Below are positions 1-6,439 of a stretch of DNA of 11,786 nt, piece after piece. The DNA is taken from contig MHDW01000191.1 of NCBI GenBank assembly GCA_001803645.1, forward strand, positions 1,336-13,121, given 5' to 3'. The notes under the pieces are model-generated. The model was not told where the DNA came from, made no database searches, and saw only the letters and a list, made by a program, of their open reading frames with translations. The DNA is from Nitrospirae bacterium GWC2_42_7 (GTDB taxonomy: Bacteria; Nitrospirota; Thermodesulfovibrionia; Thermodesulfovibrionales; UBA6898). Made by a program: the position numbers and the translations under genes. Position 1 is the first letter of the stretch; every line of letters starts with the position of its first letter.

Positions 1-758
1 CTGCCACAGATTCCAACCAGATAGTAGCAGCATCTACCTCAGGCACATACGCGCATTGGAAGATCGGAAATGTGGATTTTAAGATGGGTCTTTATCTTCT
101 TATCGGCGGTTTTGTCGGCGGGCTTGCAGGAGTACAGGGAATAAAGGTCCTTAAAGCAATGGGCAATGCTGATTTTGTCATAAAAATAACCTATGTGCTG
201 ATGCTCGGTATTGTAGGGACGTATATGTTTATCGAAAGCCTTATGAGCATGAGGAAAAAGAAGATCGAAGAAGCAAACACAGAGAAAGAAACAGCGCTCA
301 CAAGATTTCTTAAATCACTTCCTCTTCAGACCCATTTCGAAAAGTCAGGCGTAACTCACTCAATGCTCGTTCCAATAATTTTTGGAGGATTTGTCGGCAT
401 TCTGTCAGCTGTCATGGGAGTGGGCGGAGGTTTCCTCATGGTACCGGTAATGGTTTATATACTCAGGATGCCTATGCATGTAGTTGTAGGAACAAGTCTT
501 TTCCAGATCCTGTTTAACTGCATTGAAGTCACATTCCTGCAGGCTTATACAAATCATACGGTAGATTTCATTCTCGCTGTGCTCCTTCTGCTTGGCTCAA
601 CTGTAGGTGCACAGGTCGGGACAGTCTTTGGGAGAAAACTGAAAGGCGAACAACTAAAGATCATTCTTGCATCAATCGTTCTTGTTGTTACCATCAAGAT
701 AGTCTTTGATCTTACTTTAACCCCTTCATTACTGTTGGGTCAGGGAGGAGGACATTAA
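1..758 (+). CDS. TauE/SafE family anion exporter, 5' end outside the window
   Basis: This is an inner-membrane carrier of the TauE/SafE (DUF81) family, whose members are implicated in export of sulfite, sulfoacetate or related anions. The frame is open from the window edge (first whole codon at position 3, ATDSNQIVAAS...), so the 251 visible residues lack the N-terminal half-repeat start, roughly 60 residues judging from the second carrier at 7393. Visible parts are the end of repeat 1 with hydrophobic helices, a charged cytoplasmic loop (RKKKIEEANTEKE), and repeat 2 with the signature GILSAVMGVGGGFLMVPVM followed by VVGTSLFQILF. A GTG at 72 could be read as a start, but homology continues upstream of it, so it is internal. 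The C-terminal GGGH is encoded by the Shine-Dalgarno region of the next gene, one base away, which suggests coupling. The substrate cannot be read from the sequence; sulfite is only the family default. Confidence 0.9.
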   Translation, partial: ATDSNQIVAASTSGTYAHWKIGNVDFKMGLYLLIGGFVGGLAGVQGIKVLKAMGNADFVIKITYVLMLGIVGTYMFIESLMSMRKKKIEEANTEKETALTRFLKSLPLQTHFEKSGVTHSMLVPIIFGGFVGILSAVMGVGGGFLMVPVMVYILRMPMHVVVGTSLFQILFNCIEVTFLQAYTNHTVDFILAVLLLLGSTVGAQVGTVFGRKLKGEQLKIILASIVLVVTIKIVFDLTLTPSLLLGQGGGH

Positions 759-759
759 T

Positions 760-1572
760 ATGAACAAAGTTCAGAAGTCTAAAGTCAGAAGCCAGAAGTC
801 AAGAAATTATCATTTAATTAGTCTCCTGGTTTTTCTTGGAATGTTTATATTTTCCGGACAAGCATTAGCAGAGCTGACAGCAAAAGCAAATCACGACCAT
901 ATCAGCATAGACTTTTTCTATCACGGCAGCACTGTCGGTGTTAGTGGTATATCTGATCCTGATGCTGATCTTATAATCAAGATAACCTCTCCTGATGGCC
1001 ACCAGGCACTCAGGCAGAAAGGAAAGGTCGGCGGTATTCTATGGATGAACGTTGGTACGATTGATCTCGAGAATGTGCCGTCACTCTATTTTCTTACGAG
1101 CACAAAGAAAATAGACGATATCCTGAGTAAAGATGAGAGGGCTAAAGACATCGTCGGTTATGAGGCGCTTAAAGATCATGTTGAACTGGCCCCTGTGAAA
1201 AATGAAGATGAAAAAACAAGATGGTTCAATGAATTTGTTAAATATAGGGAACATTCAAAGCTTTATTCCATATCTTCCGGCAATATAACCTTTTCTCAGA
1301 AAGATGGCAAACAGAATTATTACACACTATTTCAATGGCCTTACCAGGCTGCACCCGGCGATTACCTTGTGACAGTCTATGCTGTTAAGAACAACAAGAT
1401 CATCGAAAAAGCTGAGGCAAAAGTTCAAGTTGAGCAGACGGGTATTGTAAAGACCCTTGCCGGCATGGCCAAGAACAACGCTGCTGTTTACGGTATCCTG
1501 TCTATCCTTGCTGCGCTTGGTGCCGGTATCGGGGTCGGGTTAATATTCACAAAAGGCGGAGGTGCGCACTAA
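760..1572 (+). CDS. TIGR02186 / Alph_Pro_TM-type exported, C-terminally anchored protein
   Basis: This 270-residue protein resembles the conserved family TIGR02186 (Pfam Alph_Pro_TM), described from Alphaproteobacteria and commonly found next to TauE/SafE genes. An unusually long basic N-terminus (residues 1-18) precedes a hydrophobic segment (19-33) and a signal-peptidase-like site QALA|E (about 37/38). A beta-rich periplasmic region follows, with D-P-D-A-D near 67-71 and W193-P194 before the AAPGDYLVTVY stretch typical of the family. The C-terminus has a glycine-rich membrane helix (about 241-264). Expected topology is a periplasmic domain tethered by the C-terminal helix. The ATG at 760 has a strong GGAGGAGG site 7 bases upstream. 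Adjacency to the exporter suggests an accessory or substrate-handling role, which is unproven. The 5' end carries 7-bp repeats (separate entry). The function of the family is not known. Confidence 0.8.
   Translation: MNKVQKSKVRSQKSRNYHLISLLVFLGMFIFSGQALAELTAKANHDHISIDFFYHGSTVGVSGISDPDADLIIKITSPDGHQALRQKGKVGGILWMNVGTIDLENVPSLYFLTSTKKIDDILSKDERAKDIVGYEALKDHVELAPVKNEDEKTRWFNEFVKYREHSKLYSISSGNITFSQKDGKQNYYTLFQWPYQAAPGDYLVTVYAVKNNKIIEKAEAKVQVEQTGIVKTLAGMAKNNAAVYGILSILAALGAGIGVGLIFTKGGGAH
765..806 (+). repeat. Degenerate 7-bp tandem repeat inside the 5' coding end
   Basis: Successive heptads read CAAAGTT, CAGAAGT, CTAAAGT, CAGAAGC, CAGAAGT, CAAGAAA. The unit is close to CAGAAGT, with two exact copies and several near copies. 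It encodes the Lys/Ser/Gln/Arg-rich N-terminal extension of the exported protein. Because 7 is not a multiple of 3, gain or loss of a unit would shift the frame, but the imperfect copies make slippage less likely. The tract may be a captured dispersed short repeat. Confidence 0.6.
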
Positions 1573-1574
1573 TC

Positions 1575-2432
1575 ATGTACGATACAATATTAGTAGGTTT
1601 TGACGAATCTTTATCAAGCAGGGCAGCCGTAATTGAAGCCTCTAACTGGACAAAAAAACATGGCGGAAAAGTGATACTTGTTCATGCTGTATTTTTTGAT
1701 ACGGAGGAGTTCGGAATTGCTCCAGAACAGCAGGAAAAACGTTTCAAGATCGGTGAAAAGGCCTGTATCCAGACAAAAGAAATGATCACTTCTGAATTCG
1801 GCATTGACGCACAATACCTGCTCTGTGAAGGTGAGCCGCCTGAAGTAATTATTGACATAGCCAATGGAAAAAAAGCGGATCTGATCGTTCTTGGCACTTA
1901 CGGGAGAAAGGGCCTGAACCGGCTGCTGATGGGAAGCGTTACTTCAAATGTAATTGGTAAATCATTAATCGATGTGCTTGTTGTAAAAAAACAGTGCGAT
2001 AAATGCACCGGAGAATATAAGTCGATACTTGTTCCTTTTGATGGTTCTGAATTCAGCAAGAAAGCTATTGATCGCGCATGTCAGTTATCAAAGCTCGACG
2101 GTAGCAGCATAACCGCCTTATACGTTATTCCCAGATACGAAGAGATGCTGGGGTTCTTCAAAACTGACTCAATAAAGAAAAGCCTGTATCAGGAGGCGGA
2201 CAAAATTATCAATGGCGCAATAAGTCTTGCTTCAAGCCAGGGCATAACAATTCAAAAGGAGATAATTGAAGGCCACTCAGCAGATAAGATCATCGAAACC
2301 ACTATAAAACTGCACAACGACCTGATAATTATCGGCAGTCATGGATATACCGGGATAGACAGGGCACTGATAGGGAGCACCACTGAAAGGGTCATCATAA
2401 ATGCCACCTGCCCCATATTGGTCGTAAGGTGA
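1575..2432 (+). CDS. Tandem-domain universal stress protein (UspA family)
   Basis: This is a 285-residue cytoplasmic protein with two Usp domains (about 1-138 and 147-285). Domain 1 has G107-TY-G110-9X-G120-S121 and domain 2 has G254-SH-G257-9X-G267-S268. Both match the G-2X-G-9X-G(S/T) ATP-binding motif of the UspFG/MJ0577 class, so both sites look competent. Each domain opens with the expected beta strand and acidic residue (ILVGFDES, ILVPFDGS). A CxxC pair (C141, C144, in QCDKCTG) lies in the inter-domain linker and could bind metal or be redox-active. The start ATG lies 2 bases after the previous stop, with GGAGGTG about 10 bases upstream inside the preceding gene. Usp proteins act as nucleotide-dependent regulators or chaperones in stress; here a role in gating or signalling to the neighbouring carrier is inference from context. 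Confidence 0.93.
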   Translation: MYDTILVGFDESLSSRAAVIEASNWTKKHGGKVILVHAVFFDTEEFGIAPEQQEKRFKIGEKACIQTKEMITSEFGIDAQYLLCEGEPPEVIIDIANGKKADLIVLGTYGRKGLNRLLMGSVTSNVIGKSLIDVLVVKKQCDKCTGEYKSILVPFDGSEFSKKAIDRACQLSKLDGSSITALYVIPRYEEMLGFFKTDSIKKSLYQEADKIINGAISLASSQGITIQKEIIEGHSADKIIETTIKLHNDLIIIGSHGYTGIDRALIGSTTERVIINATCPILVVR

Positions 2433-2437
2433 ATAAA

Positions 2438-2857
2438 ATGAAAGGATATAGAAAAATTCTGATAGCGGTCAATGGTTCAAAAAACGTACTTACTGAAGGG
2501 CTGAAACTTGCCGGTGATGAGAGCTGCTGGGTAACTGTTGTGAAGGTCATACCACCCAATGAAGGTGAGCTCCATCTAACAGGCATTAAAGATATAGGGG
2601 ATGTGCTGAACAGTAACGGAGAAAAGGAGACCTCTGAATTAAAAAAGATCGCAGAGACTGAGCGCTCGCTCATAAAAACAAGGCTTGAAGAAGGCAAAGT
2701 TCATGAAAAGATACTCGAGACAGCTGAAGAGGAAAAATGTGACCTGATAATCATGGGGTCCAAAAAGCGCAGTTGGTTAAGAAAAATATTTGGAGATAAC
2801 ACTGTTGAAAAGGTCATTGGACAGGCACCTTGTCCGGTACTGGTAGTAGACGTATAA
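2438..2857 (+). CDS. Single-domain universal stress protein with degenerate ATP motif
   Basis: This 139-residue protein has a single Usp fold, from YRKILIAVNGS at the N-terminus to PCPVLVVDV at the C-terminus. The ATP loop reads G-S-K-K followed by only 8 residues before G-D, so the second glycine, the 9-residue spacing and the S/T are all lost. Nucleotide binding is therefore doubtful. The protein is clearly paralogous to the N-terminal domain of the Usp at 8490 (VIPPNEGELHLTGI here, VVPPYEGDLDTTAI there). The ATG at 2438 is preferred because AAGGTG at 2426-2431 sits 6 bases upstream. A GTG at 2429 in the same frame overlaps the previous stop and would add three residues. This is the last gene of the left operon, followed by a strong terminator. 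It may have a structural or dimerisation role rather than sensing ATP. Confidence 0.88.
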   Translation: MKGYRKILIAVNGSKNVLTEGLKLAGDESCWVTVVKVIPPNEGELHLTGIKDIGDVLNSNGEKETSELKKIAETERSLIKTRLEEGKVHEKILETAEEEKCDLIIMGSKKRSWLRKIFGDNTVEKVIGQAPCPVLVVDV

Positions 2858-2880
2858 GCCAGCTGTTTTCTTCCGCTCTT

Positions 2881-2926
2881 AAAAATGGAGCCCCGCAAAC
2901 AAGCCAGTGGGGCTCCATTTTTTTTT
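2881..2926 (+). terminator. Strong rho-independent terminator
   Basis: A perfect 14-bp inverted repeat (AAAAATGGAGCCCC at 2881-2894 and GGGGCTCCATTTTT at 2909-2922) encloses a 14-base loop and runs into a T-tract (2918-2926). It lies 23 bases after the last Usp stop and closes the left operon. The A-tract on the left arm could also make it work on the opposite strand. Confidence 0.93.
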
Positions 2927-2935
2927 CTTTAATGA

Positions 2936-2941
2936 TATTAT
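2936..2941 (+). promoter_or_regulatory. Possible -10 element just before the kinase start
   Basis: TATTAT at 2936-2941 lies 8 bases before the kinase ATG at 2950, with a stop codon (TAG 2941-2943) just upstream in the kinase frame. If used, transcription would begin at or within a base or two of the ATG, giving a leaderless or nearly leaderless mRNA. This agrees with the absence of any Shine-Dalgarno sequence. No convincing -35 is visible, because the terminator occupies that place. Confidence 0.35.
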
Positions 2942-2949
2942 AGTCCTGT

Positions 2950-4629
2950 ATGTTACTTAAGAAAAAAATATTCCTTAGTTTTTTCATCAGTTCGAGCATC
3001 ATCGTGATTCTTGCTGCCATTGCTTATTCCAATTTTCTGGAAATCATGAAAGAAATCCGCTATCTCGAACTATCCGATACATTAAGAAGCAAGTCCCTCC
3101 AGTTAAGAAGGCATGAAAAGAATTTTTTTCTTTATGGCGATTTGAAGGAAATTGAAAACGTCCATATTTATATCAAAGAACTTAAGTTAATTCTCAGGGA
3201 TGCTGAACATTTCTACGCTGGAAAGAATTATCTTAGTGACGCAGCCAAGACAGAAGATGCGGAAAAATTCAACGGTATATATGAGGAATATTCATCTTAC
3301 ATAGAAAAAAAGCAGACAAATCCTGAGAATAATAAGTCCGGTTACAATAGATCTGCTCTTTTTAGTCTTGCAGATCCGATCGAAGAATACGATCAAAGGT
3401 TTAATCGAATTGAAGTGCTGTTTTGGGATTTCCACAAAGAATTCGATAATCTTAAACCATCATATCAGAAGTACTCAGTTTTTTTTCATCTTATTGAATC
3501 AACAGCTCTGGAGCGTCCAGCCATAAATGCAGAGCTTCTAACAAATATTTTTGTCTTGAAGCAGGACAATCCTGCAATAAGGAGTCTTCAGAAACTGGAT
3601 AATGAGATCAGCGCACTCAGAAAAAACGGCGAGGAGATCATAACCATCTCAAAAGAATTTGACAAATCAGCTCGAGAAAGAGTAGAAAAATACATAAATC
3701 TATCGCAGAAAGCAGCCTTGATATTTTTTCCGCTTTTCATCATCGTTGGGCTTGGCAGTCTATTCTTAATCAGTCATGGAGTTGTCAGACGCCTGAAGTC
3801 TTTAACAAAAGCTGTAGAAAAGACCGGAAAAGGTAATTTTATTTCACTGCCCCCTTACGGAGAACGCGATGAAGTCGGCATGCTGATATCAGCGTTTAAT
3901 AAAATGGAAAATGATCTTATAGTCAGGGACGGAGAAATCATACATAAAAATGAAGAGCTTTTACAAAGCAAAAAACTCGCCTCTATTGGCACTCTCGCCT
4001 CCGGAGTTGCTCACGAACTGAATAATCCTCTCAATAATATTTATCTTGCCGCACAGGTGCTCTCCCGAGAAGTCAAGCAGGAAGGATACCCTGGAATAAT
4101 AAAAGAAACCGTTCAGGACATATTCTCACAAACCTTAAGAGTTAAAAGAATTGTCGGCGATCTTCTTGAATTCTCAAGGGAAAAACCGCCGGAGCTTCAA
4201 AAGATCAATATAGTAAAAGTAATCAGTGATGTGCTTACCAGATTTATTGCCTCAGGTGAAATACTAAATACTAACCCGAATTTTGATGCGCCTGAAAGCA
4301 TTGAAATGTTTGGGGATAAGCATCTGCTTGAACAGGTATTTATAAATCTTTTCAGCAATGCCGTTGAAGCGATGAACGGCACTGGTGAAATATCTATAAA
4401 AGCAACCGAGGTTGATTCCACTGTTTTGATAAAAGTTACTGACAGTGGAAAGGGAATCCCTCCTGACATCCTTCCAAGGATTTTTGATCCCTTTTTTACC
4501 TCAAAGGAAAAGGGCACAGGACTTGGACTCTCAATAGTCTATAGTATAATAGAAAAACATAAAGGCAGGATCGAGGTAGAAAGCATGCCTGACAAAGGCA
4601 CTGTCTTTACAATAACATTACCCCGTTAG
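2950..4629 (+). CDS. Membrane sensor histidine kinase
   Basis: This 559-residue kinase is likely the partner of the downstream NtrC-type regulator. Transmembrane helix 1 (about 6-27) and helix 2 (about 255-278) bracket a periplasmic, probably all-helical sensor of about 225 residues. Its LRRHEKNFFLYGD (52-64) resembles the start of helical-bimodular/four-helix sensor domains. A HAMP linker (about 279-332) follows. HisKA has the phospho-acceptor H355 in GVAHELNNPLNN. The HATPase domain has the N box N466/N470 in FINLFSNAVEAM, G1 D498-x-G500-x-G502, F box DPFFTSKEKG and G2 G522-T-G524-L-G526. All catalytic residues are present. ATG 2950 is the first possible start after an in-frame stop and has no Shine-Dalgarno site; a later Met would delete helix 1. 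The ligand is unknown. The AHELNNPL phospho-acceptor motif is typical of kinases paired with sigma54 activators. Confidence 0.95.
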   Translation: MLLKKKIFLSFFISSSIIVILAAIAYSNFLEIMKEIRYLELSDTLRSKSLQLRRHEKNFFLYGDLKEIENVHIYIKELKLILRDAEHFYAGKNYLSDAAKTEDAEKFNGIYEEYSSYIEKKQTNPENNKSGYNRSALFSLADPIEEYDQRFNRIEVLFWDFHKEFDNLKPSYQKYSVFFHLIESTALERPAINAELLTNIFVLKQDNPAIRSLQKLDNEISALRKNGEEIITISKEFDKSARERVEKYINLSQKAALIFFPLFIIVGLGSLFLISHGVVRRLKSLTKAVEKTGKGNFISLPPYGERDEVGMLISAFNKMENDLIVRDGEIIHKNEELLQSKKLASIGTLASGVAHELNNPLNNIYLAAQVLSREVKQEGYPGIIKETVQDIFSQTLRVKRIVGDLLEFSREKPPELQKINIVKVISDVLTRFIASGEILNTNPNFDAPESIEMFGDKHLLEQVFINLFSNAVEAMNGTGEISIKATEVDSTVLIKVTDSGKGIPPDILPRIFDPFFTSKEKGTGLGLSIVYSIIEKHKGRIEVESMPDKGTVFTITLPR

Positions 4630-4706
4630 AAAGATAAGAGTATCATGAATGGGAATAATTCTGGTTTTGAATAACTGCAAGGAAAGTTCAAGACTATCTA
4701 ACGGGG
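4621..4706 (+). promoter_or_regulatory. Inverted repeat spanning kinase stop and regulator leader
   Basis: CCCCGTTAGA (4621-4630, containing the kinase stop codon) and TCTAACGGGG (4697-4706) form a perfect 10-bp inverted repeat around a 66-base loop. The right arm ends 15 bases before the regulator ATG, just upstream of its CGGAG ribosome-binding site. Folded in RNA, it could bring the two genes' ends together and affect expression of the second gene; as DNA it could be a spaced operator. There is no T-tract, so it is not a terminator. Confidence 0.5.
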
Positions 4707-4721
4707 CGGACCGGAGAAACA

Positions 4722-6050
4722 ATGAGTTTTAAAATTCTGATAGCAGAAGACGAGGAAATATCTTTAAAACATTTAAGTTATGCCCTTGAAAAAGAGGGGT
4801 ACAAAGTCACTGCGACAAAAAATGGCCTTGCAGCTCTAGAGAAGATCAGGAAAGAAACATTCGATATCCTGCTTGCTGATATAAAGATGCCTGGCATGGA
4901 CGGACTGGCTTTGCTTTCTGAAGTTAAAGAAAACTACCCTAACATCGAAGTAATAATAGTTACAGGATTTGGCAGTATTGAATCTGCTGTTGAAGCTATG
5001 AAAAAAGGCGCTTCCGAGTACGTAACAAAACCATTCAACCTCGATGAGCTGAATCTGAAAATCAAAAAGATACAGGAAAAAAAAAGATTAGAGAATGAAA
5101 ATATAGCGCTTAAAGTCTCCCTCGGGCTTAACAAAGACCAGCCCTTTATCGCAAAAAGCAGAATGATGAAAAGGGTGATAGATATAATAAACGGCATAAC
5201 CAACTCTGATTGCAATGTCCTGATAACCGGAGAAAGCGGGGTCGGTAAAGGTCTCGTTGCAAAGCTCATTCATTATTCCGGGATGAGAAAAGACAAGCCT
5301 TTCCTAGCAATAAATTGCGCAATTTTTACAGAGGAGCTTTTGGCGAGCGAATTGTTCGGCCACGAGAGAGGGGCTTTTACAGGCGCAATATCATCAAAAC
5401 AGGGACTACTCGAAATAGCAAACAACGGCACTCTATTTCTTGATGAGATCGCCGAGATGCCACCTAACCTGCAGGCCAAATTATTAAAAGTCATAGAAGA
5501 CAAGGAATTTATCAGGGTAGGAGGCACGAGATCAATAAAAGTTGATGTCAGGTTCATAGCAGCCACGAACCAGAATATAAACACAATGATATCCAATGGC
5601 AAGTTCAGAGAGGACCTGTATTACAGGCTCAACGTAATGGATATATATATTGCTCCTTTACGGGAAAGAAAAGATGATATCCTTCCTTTATGCAAATTCT
5701 TTCTTGAGAAACATGCTAAAAAAGAGAACAAAAAGATCGAAGCGTTCAGTAAAGAATCGCTCGAAATAATAATGTCATATGGATTTCCGGGCAATGTCAG
5801 GGAACTCGAAAATATAATAGAACGCGCAGTAATTCTGGAAAAAACCAATCTTGTAACTCCCGAGTGTCTTCCCCAAAGCATAAAAATGTTCCACGTCGAA
5901 ACCATCGACCCTAACAGGATCAAGACAATTGATGAACTCAATAAAGAGTATGCCGAAAAGATACTTGACTATGTTGATGACAACAGATCAAAGGCTGCTG
6001 AAGTCCTCGGTATCTCAAGGACCAGCCTCTGGCGAATATTGAAGAAGTAG
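4722..6050 (+). CDS. Sigma54-dependent response regulator, NtrC family
   Basis: This 442-residue transcription activator acts on RNA polymerase carrying sigma54. The receiver domain (1-120) has the acidic pair D10/E11, phospho-acceptor D53, T81 and K103. The AAA+ domain (about 140-375) has Walker A GESGVGKG (170-177), the sigma54-contacting loop GAFTGA (217-222), Walker B TLFLDEI (D241/E242), an arginine-bearing FREDLYYRL (295-303) and sensor II region FPGNVREL (355-362). A Fis-type helix-turn-helix (about 421-442, RSKAAEVLGISRTSLWRIL) ends the protein. Every functional element is intact. The start has GGAG 5 bases upstream. It is paired with the kinase 92 bases upstream. Its likely target is the sigma54-type promoter at 6387, which lies just downstream. 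It belongs to the AtoC/ZraR/HydG-like group and cannot be assigned more finely. Confidence 0.95.
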   Translation: MSFKILIAEDEEISLKHLSYALEKEGYKVTATKNGLAALEKIRKETFDILLADIKMPGMDGLALLSEVKENYPNIEVIIVTGFGSIESAVEAMKKGASEYVTKPFNLDELNLKIKKIQEKKRLENENIALKVSLGLNKDQPFIAKSRMMKRVIDIINGITNSDCNVLITGESGVGKGLVAKLIHYSGMRKDKPFLAINCAIFTEELLASELFGHERGAFTGAISSKQGLLEIANNGTLFLDEIAEMPPNLQAKLLKVIEDKEFIRVGGTRSIKVDVRFIAATNQNINTMISNGKFREDLYYRLNVMDIYIAPLRERKDDILPLCKFFLEKHAKKENKKIEAFSKESLEIIMSYGFPGNVRELENIIERAVILEKTNLVTPECLPQSIKMFHVETIDPNRIKTIDELNKEYAEKILDYVDDNRSKAAEVLGISRTSLWRILKK

Positions 6051-6079
6051 CCTCTGCAAGACTTCCCTTTTTTAATACT

Positions 6080-6104
6080 AAAACATACCTTCGTTTTATT
6101 TTTT
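6080..6104 (+). terminator. Weak candidate terminator after the regulator gene
   Basis: AAAAC (6080-6084) can pair with GTTTT (6093-6097) across an 8-base loop, followed by a T run (6099-6104). The stem is short and AT-rich, so termination may be inefficient. Its position 30 bases after the stop codon is appropriate. Confidence 0.35.
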
Positions 6105-6129
6105 AGTTTCCCTTTTTTGTGGTTTGATT

Positions 6130-6167
6130 CCCCATCTTAGGTTAAGAGGGGGTTAGGGGGCGTTACT
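6130..6167. repeat. REP-like hairpin repeat, left copy
   Basis: The copy begins CCCCATCTTAGG and continues through a GGGGG tract to GTTACT. It contains an internal near-palindrome (CCCC-A-TCTTA / TAAGA-GGGG). Nearly the same sequence appears inverted at 6255-6289, so the two copies form a head-to-head pair able to fold individually or together. This resembles bacterial REP/BIME or small MITE elements dispersed in extragenic DNA. Confidence 0.7.
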
Positions 6168-6254
6168 TTAAAGACTGCTTTTCTACCATTGTACATTCAG
6201 GGCTACTATCCTTACCACTTCCATAAGATGATTATGAAAATTCCTGTATTTTGG

Positions 6255-6289
6255 AGTAACTCCCCCGGCCCCTCTTAACCTAAGAGGGG
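6255..6289. repeat. REP-like hairpin repeat, right (inverted) copy
   Basis: This is the inverted counterpart of the copy at 6130-6167. It starts AGTAACTCCCCC and ends in a perfect 21-bp palindrome at 6269-6289, with 9-bp arms CCCCTCTTA and TAAGAGGGG around ACC. The two copies match over about 35 bases with a few substitutions, mostly where TTA in one is CC in the other. The pair encloses about 87 bp of unrelated sequence. A weaker relative occurs at 11638. Confidence 0.72.
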
Positions 6290-6318
6290 AGTTAAGGCAA
6301 TCGGTACCGTTCACCTCA

Positions 6319-6333
6319 GTTTCAATCTGAAAC
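6319..6333. promoter_or_regulatory. Palindrome, candidate upstream activator site
   Basis: GTTTCA-ATC-TGAAAC is a perfect dyad with 6-bp arms and a 3-base centre, about 55 bp upstream of the -24 element. This is a plausible place for a dimeric enhancer-binding protein such as the neighbouring NtrC-type regulator. Assignment to that regulator is inference; only one copy is seen. Confidence 0.4.
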
Positions 6334-6386
6334 ACTTTTATTGGTCCTGTCATCGTTGTTTTCCTTTAAATCCAATTAGTTACAGC

Positions 6387-6403
6387 TTGGCACAACACTT
6401 GAT
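6387..6403 (+). promoter_or_regulatory. Sigma54 (-24/-12) promoter
   Basis: TTGGCACAACACTTGAT fits the sigma54 consensus YTGGCAC-N5-TTGCW: the -24 box TTGGCAC is perfect, the 5-base spacing is exact and the -12 box is TTGAT, with A instead of the usual C. Transcription would start near 6413, leaving a leader of about 27 bases with AGGAGG before the ATG at 6440. The upstream neighbour encodes a sigma54 activator, which makes the call more credible. The off-consensus -12 base is the main doubt. Confidence 0.65.
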
Positions 6404-6439
6404 ACTAACATGTTAAAAGTACAAGAGGAGGCTGTAAAA

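Larger units (their letters stand above)
6051..6439. other. 389-bp noncoding regulatory/repeat region
   Basis: No credible gene is seen on either strand. The region holds a weak terminator after the regulator gene, an inverted pair of REP-like hairpins, a 15-bp palindrome and a sigma54-type promoter for the next operon, each listed separately. Between the two hairpins (about 6168-6254) nothing is recognisable. An 8-bp palindrome CGGTACCG lies at 6302-6309. Confidence 0.75.

Noticed and set aside
72..74. GTG as the start of the left-edge TauE/SafE gene
   Set aside because: Family-like sequence continues upstream in the same frame to the window edge, so the gene starts outside the window.
1891..1905. 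TTGGCAC within the tandem Usp gene, considered as a sigma54 -24 box
   Set aside because: No TTGC-like -12 element at the required spacing, and it lies inside a conserved coding motif.
4645..4674. Nine-codon open frame (MNGNNSGFE) between kinase and regulator, possible leader peptide
   Set aside because: No clear ribosome-binding site, no run of regulatory codons and no attenuator after it.
4934..5602. Long minus-strand open frames opposite the response regulator and other genes
   Set aside because: They lie antisense to fully conserved protein domains, show no family motifs and lack initiation signals.
6410..6439. Upstream in-frame ATG of the Usp-like gene
   Set aside because: No ribosome-binding site, and it would lie before the predicted sigma54 transcription start. 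ATG 6440 has AGGAGG at the right distance.
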